17,239 nt of DNA from Trebonia sp. (GCA_030038035.1 JASHPP010000460.1:1-17239), one strand, 5' to 3'. Counted from the first letter of the stretch, positions 1 through 6,935 are shown. The notes: generated from the letters alone by a model not told the origin. Translations and numbers: made by a program.

Positions 1-25
1 GTTAGAATACCGGTGGTATTCTAAC
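1..25. repeat. Perfect 11-bp inverted repeat, operator-like
   Basis: Two perfect 11-base arms, GTTAGAATACC at 1-11 and GGTATTCTAAC at 15-25, flank a GGT spacer. The arms are AT-rich in a GC-rich setting, and no T-run follows, so this looks more like a binding site for a dimeric regulator than an intrinsic terminator. It touches the window edge, so the gene it controls may lie to the left. It is 243 bp upstream of the ImmA/IrrE gene, so control of that gene is possible but not shown. Confidence 0.6.
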
Positions 26-267
26 CCGGCTCGGCGAGATCCACGGCAAGGTCCGCGACGGTGGCCGCAGTCACTGGGCTGAAGCTCGGCGTCCGCCGCT
101 CTTTTTCTATCTCCCGAACGATCCCGGCTGACTCCGTCGGCTTACCCGGAACCAGGGCAGGTCGCAGGCCTCCCTGGCGGCGTGCTGCCGCGAGCGGAAT
201 TGTCGTCGCATCGGCGCATGATGAGGGTACTGTCGAAAGTACAGACGACTACTGAGGGGTTTGGGAG

Positions 268-1437
268 ATGTCGGCGCACGCTGAGGTCAACCCTGAGTTG
301 CTGGTGTGGGCTCGCCAGCGCTCTGGCGTGGCCTTCGGGGAGCTGACGCGGCGGTTCCCGCGGCTGGCCGCCTGGGAGCGTGGCGAGCAGCAGCCGACGC
401 TGAAGCAGCTTGAGAACTTCGCGCAGGCCACCCACACTGCTGTCGGCTTCCTGTTCCTGCCGTCTCCGCCGAAAGAGCGAGTCCCGATACCGGATTACCG
501 CACGATCGGCGACACGGGCGTCCGGCAGCCGAGCGCTGATCTGCTCGACACGATCTACCAGTGTCAGCAACGCCAGGACTGGTACCGGGACTTCGCGATC
601 GTGACCCACGAGCGGCCCGTCGAGATTGTCGGGTCGCTCACGACCGCCTTCCCCGCGGAAAGCGCCGCCGAGACGATCCGCACCGCACTCGGCTTCGAGG
701 TTGAGGAGCGGGGTTCCTCCCGGTCCGATGCACTCCGCATCCTCATCGGGCAGGCCGAGAGGCTCGGCTTTCTGGTCATGGTCAACGGCGTCGTGGGAAG
801 CAACACGCACCGCAAGCTCAACCCGCGTGAGTTCCGCGGCTTCGCGCTTGCGGACACCATGGCGCCACTGGTCTTCGTGAACGGCGCGGACAGCAGGGCA
901 GCACAGATCTTCACGCTGGTGCACGAACTGGCGCACCTGTGGCTCGGCGGGACCGCACTCGACGACGCCGACCCGGCCGCCGCCCCGGGAAGAGACACCG
1001 AGCAGTGGTGCAGCCAGGTCGCCGCAGAAGTACTCATGCCCCTCGCCGCAGTCCCCGCCACACTGCCCCCGGGCGAGACCCTCGCTGAGACGGTGCCGCG
1101 ACTGGCCAAGAAATTCAAGGTCAGCACCCTAGTCGTGCTCCGCAGGCTCCGGGACGTCGGCGCGCTGAGCGCCGACGAGTTCGGTGCCGCTTACGACGCG
1201 GAACTCCGAAGGATCGCCGGCATCCTCAGCGATCGCGCCGCCGGGGGCGGGAACTTCTACAACACGCTGCCCAGCCGTCTTGGCAAGACGTTCACGCGCG
1301 CGGTCGTGACAAGCACCCTGGAAGGCCAGACTCTCTACCGCGATGCGCTGCACTTGCTCGGCGTCAAAAAGGTAGCAGACCTGGAACAGGCGCGGGCTTG
1401 CCACGACCGTGCCTGCTGCGCCGATACTGGTCGATAG
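268..1437 (+). CDS. XRE-type / ImmA-IrrE family metallo-endopeptidase
   Basis: This 389-residue protein has an N-terminal helix-turn-helix-like part (about residues 1-65, including 'RLAAWERGEQQPTLKQLE') and a C-terminal ImmA/IrrE (COG2856-type) zinc peptidase domain. The zinc motif HELAH is at 219-223 and the likely third ligand is E254 in 'AAEVLMP'. Family members such as ImmA cleave phage-type repressors and IrrE/DdrO-type regulators; the target here is unknown. The protein is probably cytosolic, with no signal peptide or membrane segment. The start at 268 has a GAGGGG ribosome site at 253-258. The leader just before it carries TACTGTCGA and TACAGACGA as near-repeats, a possible self-regulation site. 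The last 20 or so residues are cysteine- and arginine-rich and do not look like the end I expect for this family, so the 3' end may have been altered. The next gene downstream is unrelated in type. Confidence 0.85.
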   Translation: MSAHAEVNPELLVWARQRSGVAFGELTRRFPRLAAWERGEQQPTLKQLENFAQATHTAVGFLFLPSPPKERVPIPDYRTIGDTGVRQPSADLLDTIYQCQQRQDWYRDFAIVTHERPVEIVGSLTTAFPAESAAETIRTALGFEVEERGSSRSDALRILIGQAERLGFLVMVNGVVGSNTHRKLNPREFRGFALADTMAPLVFVNGADSRAAQIFTLVHELAHLWLGGTALDDADPAAAPGRDTEQWCSQVAAEVLMPLAAVPATLPPGETLAETVPRLAKKFKVSTLVVLRRLRDVGALSADEFGAAYDAELRRIAGILSDRAAGGGNFYNTLPSRLGKTFTRAVVTSTLEGQTLYRDALHLLGVKKVADLEQARACHDRACCADTGR

Positions 1438-1484
1438 AGGTACACAGGGACGGCGGTCACCGCGGCACCGGCGCCATCAGCAGC

Positions 1485-1521
1485 GCCAGCGAACGTGCCA
1501 GGCGAACGCGCCAGCGAACGC
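1485..1521 (+). repeat. Three tandem copies of a 12-13 bp unit
   Basis: Copies read GCCAGCGAACGT (1485-1496), GCCAGGCGAACGC (1497-1509) and GCCAGCGAACGC (1510-1521). They lie head to tail in the 122-bp gap before the carotenoid-oxygenase gene, ending 25 bp before its ribosome site. Spacing near one helical turn would suit cooperative protein binding, but simple replication slippage would give the same pattern. Confidence 0.65.
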
Positions 1522-1559
1522 GGGTTCCTTCCCCGTCCCGCACCGAAAGGAGCGCACCG

Positions 1560-2981
1560 ATGACACTGGCCGGCAAGTTCTACCGGATGCACAGCTTCCA
1601 GGGCAAGCAACTGGCTTCCGTCCGCCTTGAGGCGTCCCTGTACGACGCCGAGATCATCGGTGCGGTGCCGCGCGAGATCAACGGCGCGCTCTACCGGGTC
1701 GGCGGCGACCGCTTCTACCCCACGCTCGAGGGCGACATCACGATCAACGGCGACGGCATGTTCTCGATGCTCCGCTTCGAGAACGGCCACGTCGACTTCC
1801 TGTCCCGCTACGTGCGCACCCCCCGCCTGCTCGCGGAAATGAAGGCGCGCCGCCGCCTGTACGGCAAGTACCGCAACAAGTACACCGACGAGCCGGACGC
1901 GCCACAGGAAGAGCGGAACAACACAGGGAACACCTACGCGTACTACCACGCCGGCCGCCTCTTCGCGCTGCGCGAGGACAGCCACCCGTACATGCTCGAC
2001 CCGCAGACGCTCGAGACCCGCGACAAGTGGGACTTCAACGGCAAGCTCAAGTCGATCTCGGTCTGCGCCCACCCCAAGCTCGACCCGGTCACCGGCGAGT
2101 GGTGGGGATTCGGCCTGTTCGCCGACCAGTCGTACATCGAGCCGGTGATGGCACTTCAGGTCGCCGACCCCGACGGCAACCTCATCCGCGAGGACACGTT
2201 CAAGATGCCGTTCCCCGGCCTGTCCCACGACTTCGCGGTCACCCGCGAGCACGTGATCTTCGACATCATGCCGCTCACCGTCGACGAGGACCGGATGAAG
2301 GCCGGCGGCGACTTCTACAACTACGACCCGGACAAGCCGAGCGCCTGGGGCATCATGCGCCGCGACGGCTCGGTCGACAACATCCGCTGGTTCTTCCTGC
2401 CGAGCACGTTCAGCGGGCACATCATGAACGCGTTCACCGAGGGCGACAAGGTCTACGTCGACGCGACGATCTCGCCCGGCAACGCCTTCCCGTTCTACCC
2501 GACGACGCTCGGCACGCTGTCCACGATCGAGGAGGGGATCGCGCAGATCACCCGCCTGGAGTTCGACCTCGGCGACGAGGCCAGCGTGCCGGCGCAGTAC
2601 GCGGTCCCTGGCTCGGTCGGCGAGATGCCGCGCAACGACGGCCGCTACCAGATGAACCGCTACCGCTGGGGCTACTTCCGCCACGCCGACGGGCTCGCGA
2701 CCCTCGACTGGGACAACAAGACCGTCGCCCTGCACGAGCTCGCGCCGGGGTCGATCGCGCAGGAACCCCTGTTCGTCCCCCGCTCGCCGGACGCGCCAGA
2801 AGGCGACGGCTGGCTGCTGTCGATGGTGAACATCATGCCGGAGAACCGCGCCGAGTTCTGGGTACTCGACGCCAAGAACATCAAGGCCGACCCGCTGGCC
2901 CGCGTCCTGCTGCCCTACCGGCAGTGCTTCTCCTTCCACGGCTCGTTCGTCCCAATGGAGCAGCTCAAGCACGCGATCTGA
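1560..2981 (+). CDS. Carotenoid oxygenase family dioxygenase (lignostilbene / isoeugenol-type subfamily likely)
   Basis: This 473-residue protein belongs to the carotenoid cleavage oxygenase (RPE65/CCD) fold: non-haem Fe(II) enzymes that split C=C bonds with O2. The four iron-binding histidines of the seven-bladed propeller are visible: H171 ('CAHPKLDP'), H223 ('LSHDFAVT'), H287 ('SGHIMNAF') and H460 ('SFHGSFVP'). Length matches bacterial members. The stretch 'QEPLFVPRSPDAPEGDGW' (about 401-418) and the overall layout resemble, from memory, bacterial isoeugenol monooxygenase and lignostilbene dioxygenases more than carotenoid-specific enzymes, so a phenylpropene or stilbene substrate is my guess. 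The ATG at 1560 was chosen because AAAGGAG (1546-1552) sits 7 nt before it; the frame is open upstream to 1398 without a good ribosome site. No carotenoid or aromatic-degradation genes are adjacent, so it appears to be a lone gene. A tandem repeat precedes it. Confidence 0.93.
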   Translation: MTLAGKFYRMHSFQGKQLASVRLEASLYDAEIIGAVPREINGALYRVGGDRFYPTLEGDITINGDGMFSMLRFENGHVDFLSRYVRTPRLLAEMKARRRLYGKYRNKYTDEPDAPQEERNNTGNTYAYYHAGRLFALREDSHPYMLDPQTLETRDKWDFNGKLKSISVCAHPKLDPVTGEWWGFGLFADQSYIEPVMALQVADPDGNLIREDTFKMPFPGLSHDFAVTREHVIFDIMPLTVDEDRMKAGGDFYNYDPDKPSAWGIMRRDGSVDNIRWFFLPSTFSGHIMNAFTEGDKVYVDATISPGNAFPFYPTTLGTLSTIEEGIAQITRLEFDLGDEASVPAQYAVPGSVGEMPRNDGRYQMNRYRWGYFRHADGLATLDWDNKTVALHELAPGSIAQEPLFVPRSPDAPEGDGWLLSMVNIMPENRAEFWVLDAKNIKADPLARVLLPYRQCFSFHGSFVPMEQLKHAI

Positions 2982-3087
2982 CCCAAGTCCAGCGGTGGGG
3001 CTGGCGATCCATGCGGCCGCCCCTGGCTGAGGTCGGCGCGCCACTGCGGGCCGCCCGCCAACCTGCCATGGCGGTGGATCGAAACGG

Positions 3088-3747
3088 CTATACGTTTACG
3101 TGGCCGCTGCAGCGGTAGTGTCCGCCGCTATCACTGCAGATGTAGAGGTAGATATCACTGTAGGTATTGATATCATCCTCGTTAAGGAAGGGCGTATTCG
3201 ACCCGGTGTGCTTTCCGATTTGGACGACCTCAACGGTCTTGGAAGTCCTCACCGTGGCATAATGAACGTAGATCCGCGCGTAGCCGTTGTTGCACGTGTC
3301 CTCGAGGAGCGAGTAAGGCTCAACGAGCTCAATGTAGGCGTAATCCAAGGGATTCCCGAGACCGCCCCAGCCGACCGTGCCTGAGAAGTACGCGCACGTG
3401 ATACTGATATTGATGCCGTGCCGGTACGAAGGGAAGTTGTCAACGTTGATGACCTTCTCGCCGTACTCGACGTAGAGCCACCACTTGGCCTTGATCTCTT
3501 GGCAGTCGTACCTGATCCACTTGCCCTCGCGTATGCCCTTCGCTCCCGCCGCATTGCATTTCGAGTATGTATCGTAGATACCTGCGACCGGGTCCCTCGT
3601 CGCAACCCGGGTGACTGTGCTGTCCGTTACCGCCGCACCTGCCGACGGCGAGGCCACAGCAGAAGCGAGCCCGATTCCGCCGATGAGGAGTGCGGCTATA
3701 ACCGCCGTGATGATCGCTCTCATGATGCCTTGCCGGCCATGGGACAT
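3088..3747 (-). CDS. Secreted cysteine-containing hypothetical protein
   Basis: I do not recognise this 219-residue protein. It starts with a Sec-type signal: 'MRAIITAVIAALLIGGIGLA' followed by small residues and likely cleavage near 'AVASPSAGA'. The predicted mature part has six cysteines (in 'SKCNAAG', 'YDCQEI', 'ITCAYF', 'DTCNNG', 'YICSDS', 'YRCSGH'), enough for three disulfides, and is rich in tyrosine. It probably folds as a small extracellular beta-rich domain, which is inference. Two starts are possible: ATG at 3747, with AAAGGA 10 nt upstream and a promoter just before it, or ATG at 3723. Base composition is visibly lower in GC than the flanking genes, including codons such as TAT, GTA and ATA, which suggests acquisition from another source. 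It converges with the carotenoid-oxygenase gene. Confidence 0.75.
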   Translation of the reverse strand: MSHGRQGIMRAIITAVIAALLIGGIGLASAVASPSAGAAVTDSTVTRVATRDPVAGIYDTYSKCNAAGAKGIREGKWIRYDCQEIKAKWWLYVEYGEKVINVDNFPSYRHGINISITCAYFSGTVGWGGLGNPLDYAYIELVEPYSLLEDTCNNGYARIYVHYATVRTSKTVEVVQIGKHTGSNTPFLNEDDINTYSDIYLYICSDSGGHYRCSGHVNV

Positions 3748-3770
3748 GACAATCCGGATCCTTTCCCGAT

Positions 3771-3798
3771 ATCATAAACCGACGCAGGCAGCTGTCAA
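3771..3798 (-). promoter_or_regulatory. Near-consensus sigma70-type promoter for the secreted-protein gene
   Basis: Read on the minus strand, TTGACA (3798-3793) and TATGAT (3776-3771) are separated by 16 bp. This is a full -35 match and a one-mismatch -10 in a locally AT-rich segment. The -10 ends 23 bp before the ATG at 3747, so the transcript leader would be short and start close to the AAAGGA ribosome site. A housekeeping (HrdB-type) sigma factor is the likely reader. Confidence 0.7.
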
Positions 3799-4215
3799 CA
3801 CGCAAGCTTAATTATCACAGGTTTTCCGGGGTGTTGAAAGTTTAATGTTCTGGACACATTGTTACTGTAAGTCCGTTACTAGCGCGGGCATGTCGCGGCC
3901 GGGACCACGTGAAATCAGAGACGAATACGGTGGCGTGGGTTTCTGCGATGGTGACTGCGGTGGCGTGGCGAATTTTAGCGGGCTTCCTGTGCGCTCCGAG
4001 TTGCGCGGGGGGCGGGTGGCGGCGTGCGATTCGCAGAGCAAGGCGGTCTGTTCACGAACGCGCTCACCGAACTGCCGCTCGCCGAGCGGCGGGCAGCACA
4101 ATCGTATATTCACAGGACTTCCGAAATTATGTCAAGGCCGCAGGACAAGGGGATCTTTGAGTGATTGTAAAGTAGATCTGATAGCGTCAGAGCGAGGTCT
4201 TGGAGGTGGATATGT
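3799..4215. other. Gene-poor, AT-richer spacer with one possible small ORF
   Basis: No convincing gene was found here. The segment 3799-3880 is AT-rich and sits behind the leftward promoter. One short plus-strand frame from a GTG at 4024 to TGA at 4162-4164 encodes 46 residues with a coding-like middle ('LTELPLAERRAAQSYIHR'). It has only a weak G-rich stretch as a ribosome site and may be the 3' relic of a longer gene, because a stop (TAG) closes that frame at about 3975. Two longer overlapping frames here have unusual cysteine- and arginine-rich translations and look spurious. Confidence 0.4.
4157..4185 (+). promoter_or_regulatory. Possible promoter for the downstream conserved hypothetical
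   Basis: TTGAGT (4157-4162) is followed after 16-17 bp by TGATAG/GATAGC (4179-4185), a fair match to actinomycete housekeeping promoters. It lies about 30 bp before the start codon of the next gene. The -35 has two mismatches, so this is tentative. Confidence 0.35.
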
Positions 4216-4797
4216 ATGGGGTTCTTTGACGACATCGCGCGAGAGCCGGACGGCGGCGCCATGCGAGCCTTGCCCAGGCCCAGTGGGCAGGTGCCGGCCC
4301 CCATGGCGATCAGGCTGATGCTCGTTCGTACCGGCGAGGTGGCGGTCGTTGTCATAGGGCTATGGGCGTTCACCACCGGGTTCGACCTCCTGGTAAATGT
4401 CGAACTGAGAAACGAAATCCCTGGAACGAGCACAGCGAGCTTCTCGGCCGGGCTAGACGACGAGCCGCTTGAGGACGAATTCTGCCGCCTCGGGGTTCAG
4501 TTCAGCACCGGAGAGAAGGCTGCCAATACGGAGCGCAGGTCTGCACACGAGGGAAGCTCCGGCAGAACCGGGCCGATCGTGAAGGTAAGAGGTGGCGGGG
4601 GCGGGTCGCTCTTCCGTGAATGGAGGTACTGGGTTTCGCCGCTGCCGCCCCCCGGGCCACTGGCGTTTGTCTGCGAATGGCCTGCCCTCGGCATCGCCGA
4701 GTCGAGAACCGAGATCGATGCTCAGCCGATCCTGGACGCGGCGAGCCAGAGCATCGTCCTGTGGCCGGACCCGTCTGGGTTGTTGCCGGGCTCGTGA
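4216..4797 (+). CDS. Conserved actinobacterial hypothetical protein ('LPPPGPLAFVCEWP' family)
   Basis: The function of this 193-residue protein is unknown. It resembles, from memory, a widespread Streptomyces family of uncharacterised proteins with the same order of features: an N-terminal beta-rich half ('VRTGEVAVVVIGLWAFTTGF', about 38-57), a middle 'LGVQFSTGEKA' segment, a glycine run 'VRGGGGGS', and a C-terminal 'LPPPGPLAFVCEWPALGI' followed by a helix with 'DAQPILDAASQSIVLWP'. The mildly hydrophobic segment near 40-60 is more likely buried beta strands than a membrane helix. The start was chosen for GGAGGT (4202-4207) 8 nt upstream of ATG. It converges on the broken HNH gene on the other strand, and the leftover open frame of that gene overlaps it; this gene's family match and ribosome site make it the real one. 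Confidence 0.75.
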   Translation: MGFFDDIAREPDGGAMRALPRPSGQVPAPMAIRLMLVRTGEVAVVVIGLWAFTTGFDLLVNVELRNEIPGTSTASFSAGLDDEPLEDEFCRLGVQFSTGEKAANTERRSAHEGSSGRTGPIVKVRGGGGGSLFREWRYWVSPLPPPGPLAFVCEWPALGIAESRTEIDAQPILDAASQSIVLWPDPSGLLPGS

Positions 4798-5759
4798 CCG
4801 CCGCCGCGCCTTCCCGGCCGCGACCGCGGGTCTTGATCGCGTGGCAGTTGGGGCAGAGCGCGATCATCTGTGCTGGGTCATCGGGACCGCCTTGGGCCAG
4901 GTCGTGGATGTGATCGATCTCAAGGATCGGGTCGCCCTTGTCGGTCACATCCTGGATGTCGCCGCTGCAGCGCGGGTTTTCGCAGCGGCCCCGGCTGCGG
5001 AGCAGGACGGCGCGGCGGGCGTCTTTCGATCGGATGGGGCCGGACAAGATTCTGTCGGCTCGCGTGCTGCCGCGGTCTCGCCAGAAGATGTCGGCCCTCG
5101 TGCACAGGTGCTTGTAGGCGGCGGCCACGGCCGCGAACGAACTTCTCGGCGGGGCTGATGCTCGCGGGCCAGAGCAGGCCGAGTTCAGCGAGGAGTCGCG
5201 TCGGCGTCTACGAAGTACGTGTCCACGAGGACCCTCACCGCGACTGCTCGCGCATCGGATGAGTCCCGCATCAGGGTGTGGACGGGTTCGACGAGGCCGC
5301 CGCGCGGCTGGCGTTCGTCGAACCAGCGCTGAAGGACTGAGCTGCTGCCATGCGCGGACGGGACCATCTCCGGGTCGGCCTCGAGTTCCCACAGGCCAGC
5401 GCCCTGCAATGCGGCTACTGGGTAACAAACGCGTTCGCCTTCCCACGGACGCCCGTAGCGCTGCAACAAGTCGCCGACTTGTTCGTCTGTTTCGTTCCAG
5501 GAGACAAGCCGTGGCTCGTCGTCATGCGCGCGGGCGAATGCCCACAGCAAGGTGATCGGCTGGTACAGCGCACGCTGGCCGTCCCTGCGGTACACACCTG
5601 CAGCTTCACCAGCAGCCGGGCAGGCATGCCGACGGCCAGCTCTTCGCCAATCTGAACTGTGAAGCCGAGCTTGCGCAGCAGGCGGCCCACCCTCGCAGGG
5701 AGCGTCAGACTTGGCCGTGGGATCAGGGGATGGCCCTGTCCCGTCGCTCGTCCAACCAT
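4798..5759 (-). pseudogene. Frameshifted HNH endonuclease with phosphorothioate-binding-like N-terminal domain
   Basis: Reading leftward, one gene is spread over three frames. It starts at ATG 5759 (GGAG 7 nt upstream; a GTG at 5771 is also possible). The first frame shift falls in the GT repeat at 5592-5597, giving '..LLVKLQ / VYRRDGQRALYQPITLLW'. That frame meets TGA at 5185, but the reading continues in the next frame ('LLAELGLLWPASISPAEKF') and shifts again near 5115-5125 into 'AVAAAYKHLCTRADIFWRD' and the HNH part. The first half ('QPITLLWAFARA', 'YPVAALQGAGLWEL') resembles the DNA sulfur-binding domain of ScoMcrA-like enzymes, which cut phosphorothioate-modified DNA. The second half has paired cysteines CENPRC and CPNC, 'LEIDHIHDLAQGG' and 'NCHAIKTRG', the HNH zinc-nuclease signature. 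The 3' end is not defined. It is probably inactive unless the shifts are sequencing errors. Confidence 0.72.
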
Positions 5760-5858
5760 GCCGTGCTCCACTCCGCCGTGTGGTCAAGGGCTGGCGCGGT
5801 CCAGATCCTGCAAGAGCAGGACAAGATCCTGTTCCTCGTAGGGAGTGAACTGGCCGGG

Positions 5859-6368
5859 CTACGGGACTCCGGGCTTCATGAGCGCCCAGACGACCTTGCC
5901 CCCGGGATTCCCGACTGGATAGTAGAAGCCCCACCGGTCGCAGAGGGCGGCGACGAGGGCAAGGCCGCGCCCGCGCTCGCCATCTGGGGCGGTCGCGGCG
6001 AGCACGGGCGCGGGCATGGTGGCGTCCCAGGTCAGCAGCAGGACGCTGCTCCCGTTGCCGAGCATCCAAAGGCGCACGGGGTCTGGGCAGTGGTGTGCCT
6101 GCGTGGAGAGAACCGCGTTGGTCAGCAACTCAGAGGTGACAAGGACGACCGTATCAGTCAGGTCGGGGCCGGCCCGCCATTCGTGCAGGACGGCGCCCAC
6201 GTGGGCGCGGCCGCACGCGGGCGCGGTATCCAGGGCAGCAAGCTCTAGCTGGGTCCGGTGCGGCCACCGGTCGGGCCAGCCGTGATCCCGTGCGGCGGAG
6301 TCGCGGGGAATATGTGCCGCAGGGCGCGCCAGGCACTGGTCGCGGTATTCGGCGGGAATGCTTGTCAC
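5859..6368 (-). CDS. RsbW-like ATP-binding protein (HATPase_c_2, anti-sigma-type)
   Basis: This 169-residue protein has a GHKL ATPase fold as found in anti-sigma kinases (RsbW/SpoIIAB) and the many lone Streptomyces relatives. The N-box is 'VTSELLTNAV' (about 78-86, E80 and N84), the G1 box 'WDATMPAP' (D116) and the G2 box 'GERGRGLAL' (130-138). Such proteins bind ATP and act as serine kinases or regulators of partner switches; no anti-sigma antagonist or sigma factor is next to it. The start was set at GTG 6368 because AAGGA lies 8 nt upstream; the frame is open to 6449 but that extension has no good ribosome site. The first 40 residues are a low-complexity, histidine- and arginine-rich tail. 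It is read in the same direction as the broken HNH gene, 99 bp upstream of it. Confidence 0.82.
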   Translation of the reverse strand: MTSIPAEYRDQCLARPAAHIPRDSAARDHGWPDRWPHRTQLELAALDTAPACGRAHVGAVLHEWRAGPDLTDTVVLVTSELLTNAVLSTQAHHCPDPVRLWMLGNGSSVLLLTWDATMPAPVLAATAPDGERGRGLALVAALCDRWGFYYPVGNPGGKVVWALMKPGVP

Positions 6369-6475
6369 GGCGTGGTCCTTCGCTTGCGGCTGCTGGGAAT
6401 GCGACTGCACCCGGGGGGACAGGAAGCCGCGCCTTTGGGTGTGGTCCATTGTGCGGACTTGGCAATAGCGTGGTC

Positions 6476-6586
6476 ATGTCCCGCAGTGAGATGGTTTCCG
6501 TCCCGGCAGTCACAAGCCGCCTGCCTGCGACGCCACGCCCGTTCAGTCGCGTGAAGTTCCATAACGCGGAGCTTGGTCCCGGATAA
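6476..6586 (+). CDS. Possible small ORF (36 residues) upstream of the radical SAM gene
   Basis: ATG at 6476 opens a 36-codon frame ending in TAA at 6584-6586, with the product 'MSRSEMVSVPAVTSRLPATP' followed by 'RPFSRVKFHNAELGPG'. It is basic and proline-rich and has no cysteine. The stop codon is inside the left arm of a stem-loop, an arrangement seen at ends of real genes. There is no clear ribosome site; a TAGCGT (6464-6469 area) just before the ATG could make it leaderless. Its place between the divergent ATPase gene and the radical SAM gene makes it a candidate leader peptide or modification substrate, but this rests on position only. It may be chance. Confidence 0.3.
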   Translation: MSRSEMVSVPAVTSRLPATPRPFSRVKFHNAELGPG

Positions 6587-6612
6587 GGGCCGCAGGATTC
6601 CGGCCGGCTTAT
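6583..6612. terminator. Stem-loop at the end of the small ORF
   Basis: GATAAG + GGCCG pairs with CGGCC + (bulge GG) + CTTATC around an 8-nt loop, CAGGATTC. This gives 11 paired bases with one 2-nt bulge. No T-run follows, which is common for actinomycete terminators. It could also work as a regulatory element in the leader of the radical SAM transcript. Confidence 0.4.
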
Positions 6613-6637
6613 CGCGTTTCCGCGGCTGCGATTTTCG

Positions 6638-6656
6638 TCATTATCGGCAGTAATGA
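6638..6656. promoter_or_regulatory. Operator-like inverted repeat TCATTA-N7-TAATGA
   Basis: Perfect 6-bp arms (6638-6643 and 6651-6656) with a 7-bp spacer lie in an AT-rich patch about 280 bp before the radical SAM start. TAATGA could overlap a -10 element. The size suits a dimeric repressor; the long XRE protein encoded downstream is one candidate binder, with no direct evidence. Confidence 0.4.
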
Positions 6657-6732
6657 GAGTTTCGCTCTGGGCGGCGGGTGAACAGGTTAGGGAAGGGTCA
6701 ACCCGGGATCGGTGCACACTTCGCGTTAGCGG

Positions 6733-6783
6733 CCCCGTTGCCTGGTGGATCAGCCGGCGCGTGCGCTGCTGCAGGCAACGGGG
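6733..6783 (+). promoter_or_regulatory. Perfect 12-bp hairpin in the radical SAM leader
   Basis: CCCCGTTGCCTG (6733-6744) and CAGGCAACGGGG (6772-6783) are exact complements around a 27-nt loop. The stem is strong and lies about 150 nt before the radical SAM start codon. No T-run follows. It may be an attenuator, a structured RNA leader or a DNA recombination or binding site; the sequence does not decide between them. Confidence 0.5.
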
Positions 6784-6935
6784 AGCATCGAGCCTGCGGG
6801 AGGCGGGTTTGCGCTGTTCACGGGCGGCCGCCGGGCGGGAGCGGAAGCTTCTCAGCATGGATGATGAACTGCCGTCGCATCGCCCGGAGACTGAAAGGCG
6901 TCTTCCCGTTTCCCTTAGCCAGACCGGAGATGACG

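Noticed and set aside
61..255. 64-codon plus-strand frame before the ImmA/IrrE gene
   Set aside because: No ribosome site, arginine-rich low-complexity translation and no family features.
1335..3044. 569-codon open frame on the minus strand opposite the carotenoid-oxygenase gene
   Set aside because: Its translation is a valine/arginine-rich shadow typical of the strand opposite a GC-rich gene, with no family signal, while the plus-strand gene has all four iron histidines.
3104..3115. CCGCTGCAGCGG palindrome
   Set aside because: It lies inside the coding end of the secreted-protein gene and is explained by codon choice; a single 12-bp palindrome is not remarkable here.
2027..3118. 363-codon plus-strand frame overlapping the same gene
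   Set aside because: Arginine/proline-rich out-of-frame shadow of the carotenoid-oxygenase gene.
4502..4797. Continuation of the HNH frame under the 4216-4797 gene
   Set aside because: Conserved HNH content ends near 4800; beyond that the translation is low-complexity arginine/serine, and the opposite gene has a ribosome site and family features.
6678..6935. Upstream extension of the radical SAM frame
   Set aside because: No ribosome site at upstream starts, a non-family-like translation, and the 12-bp hairpin would fall inside it.
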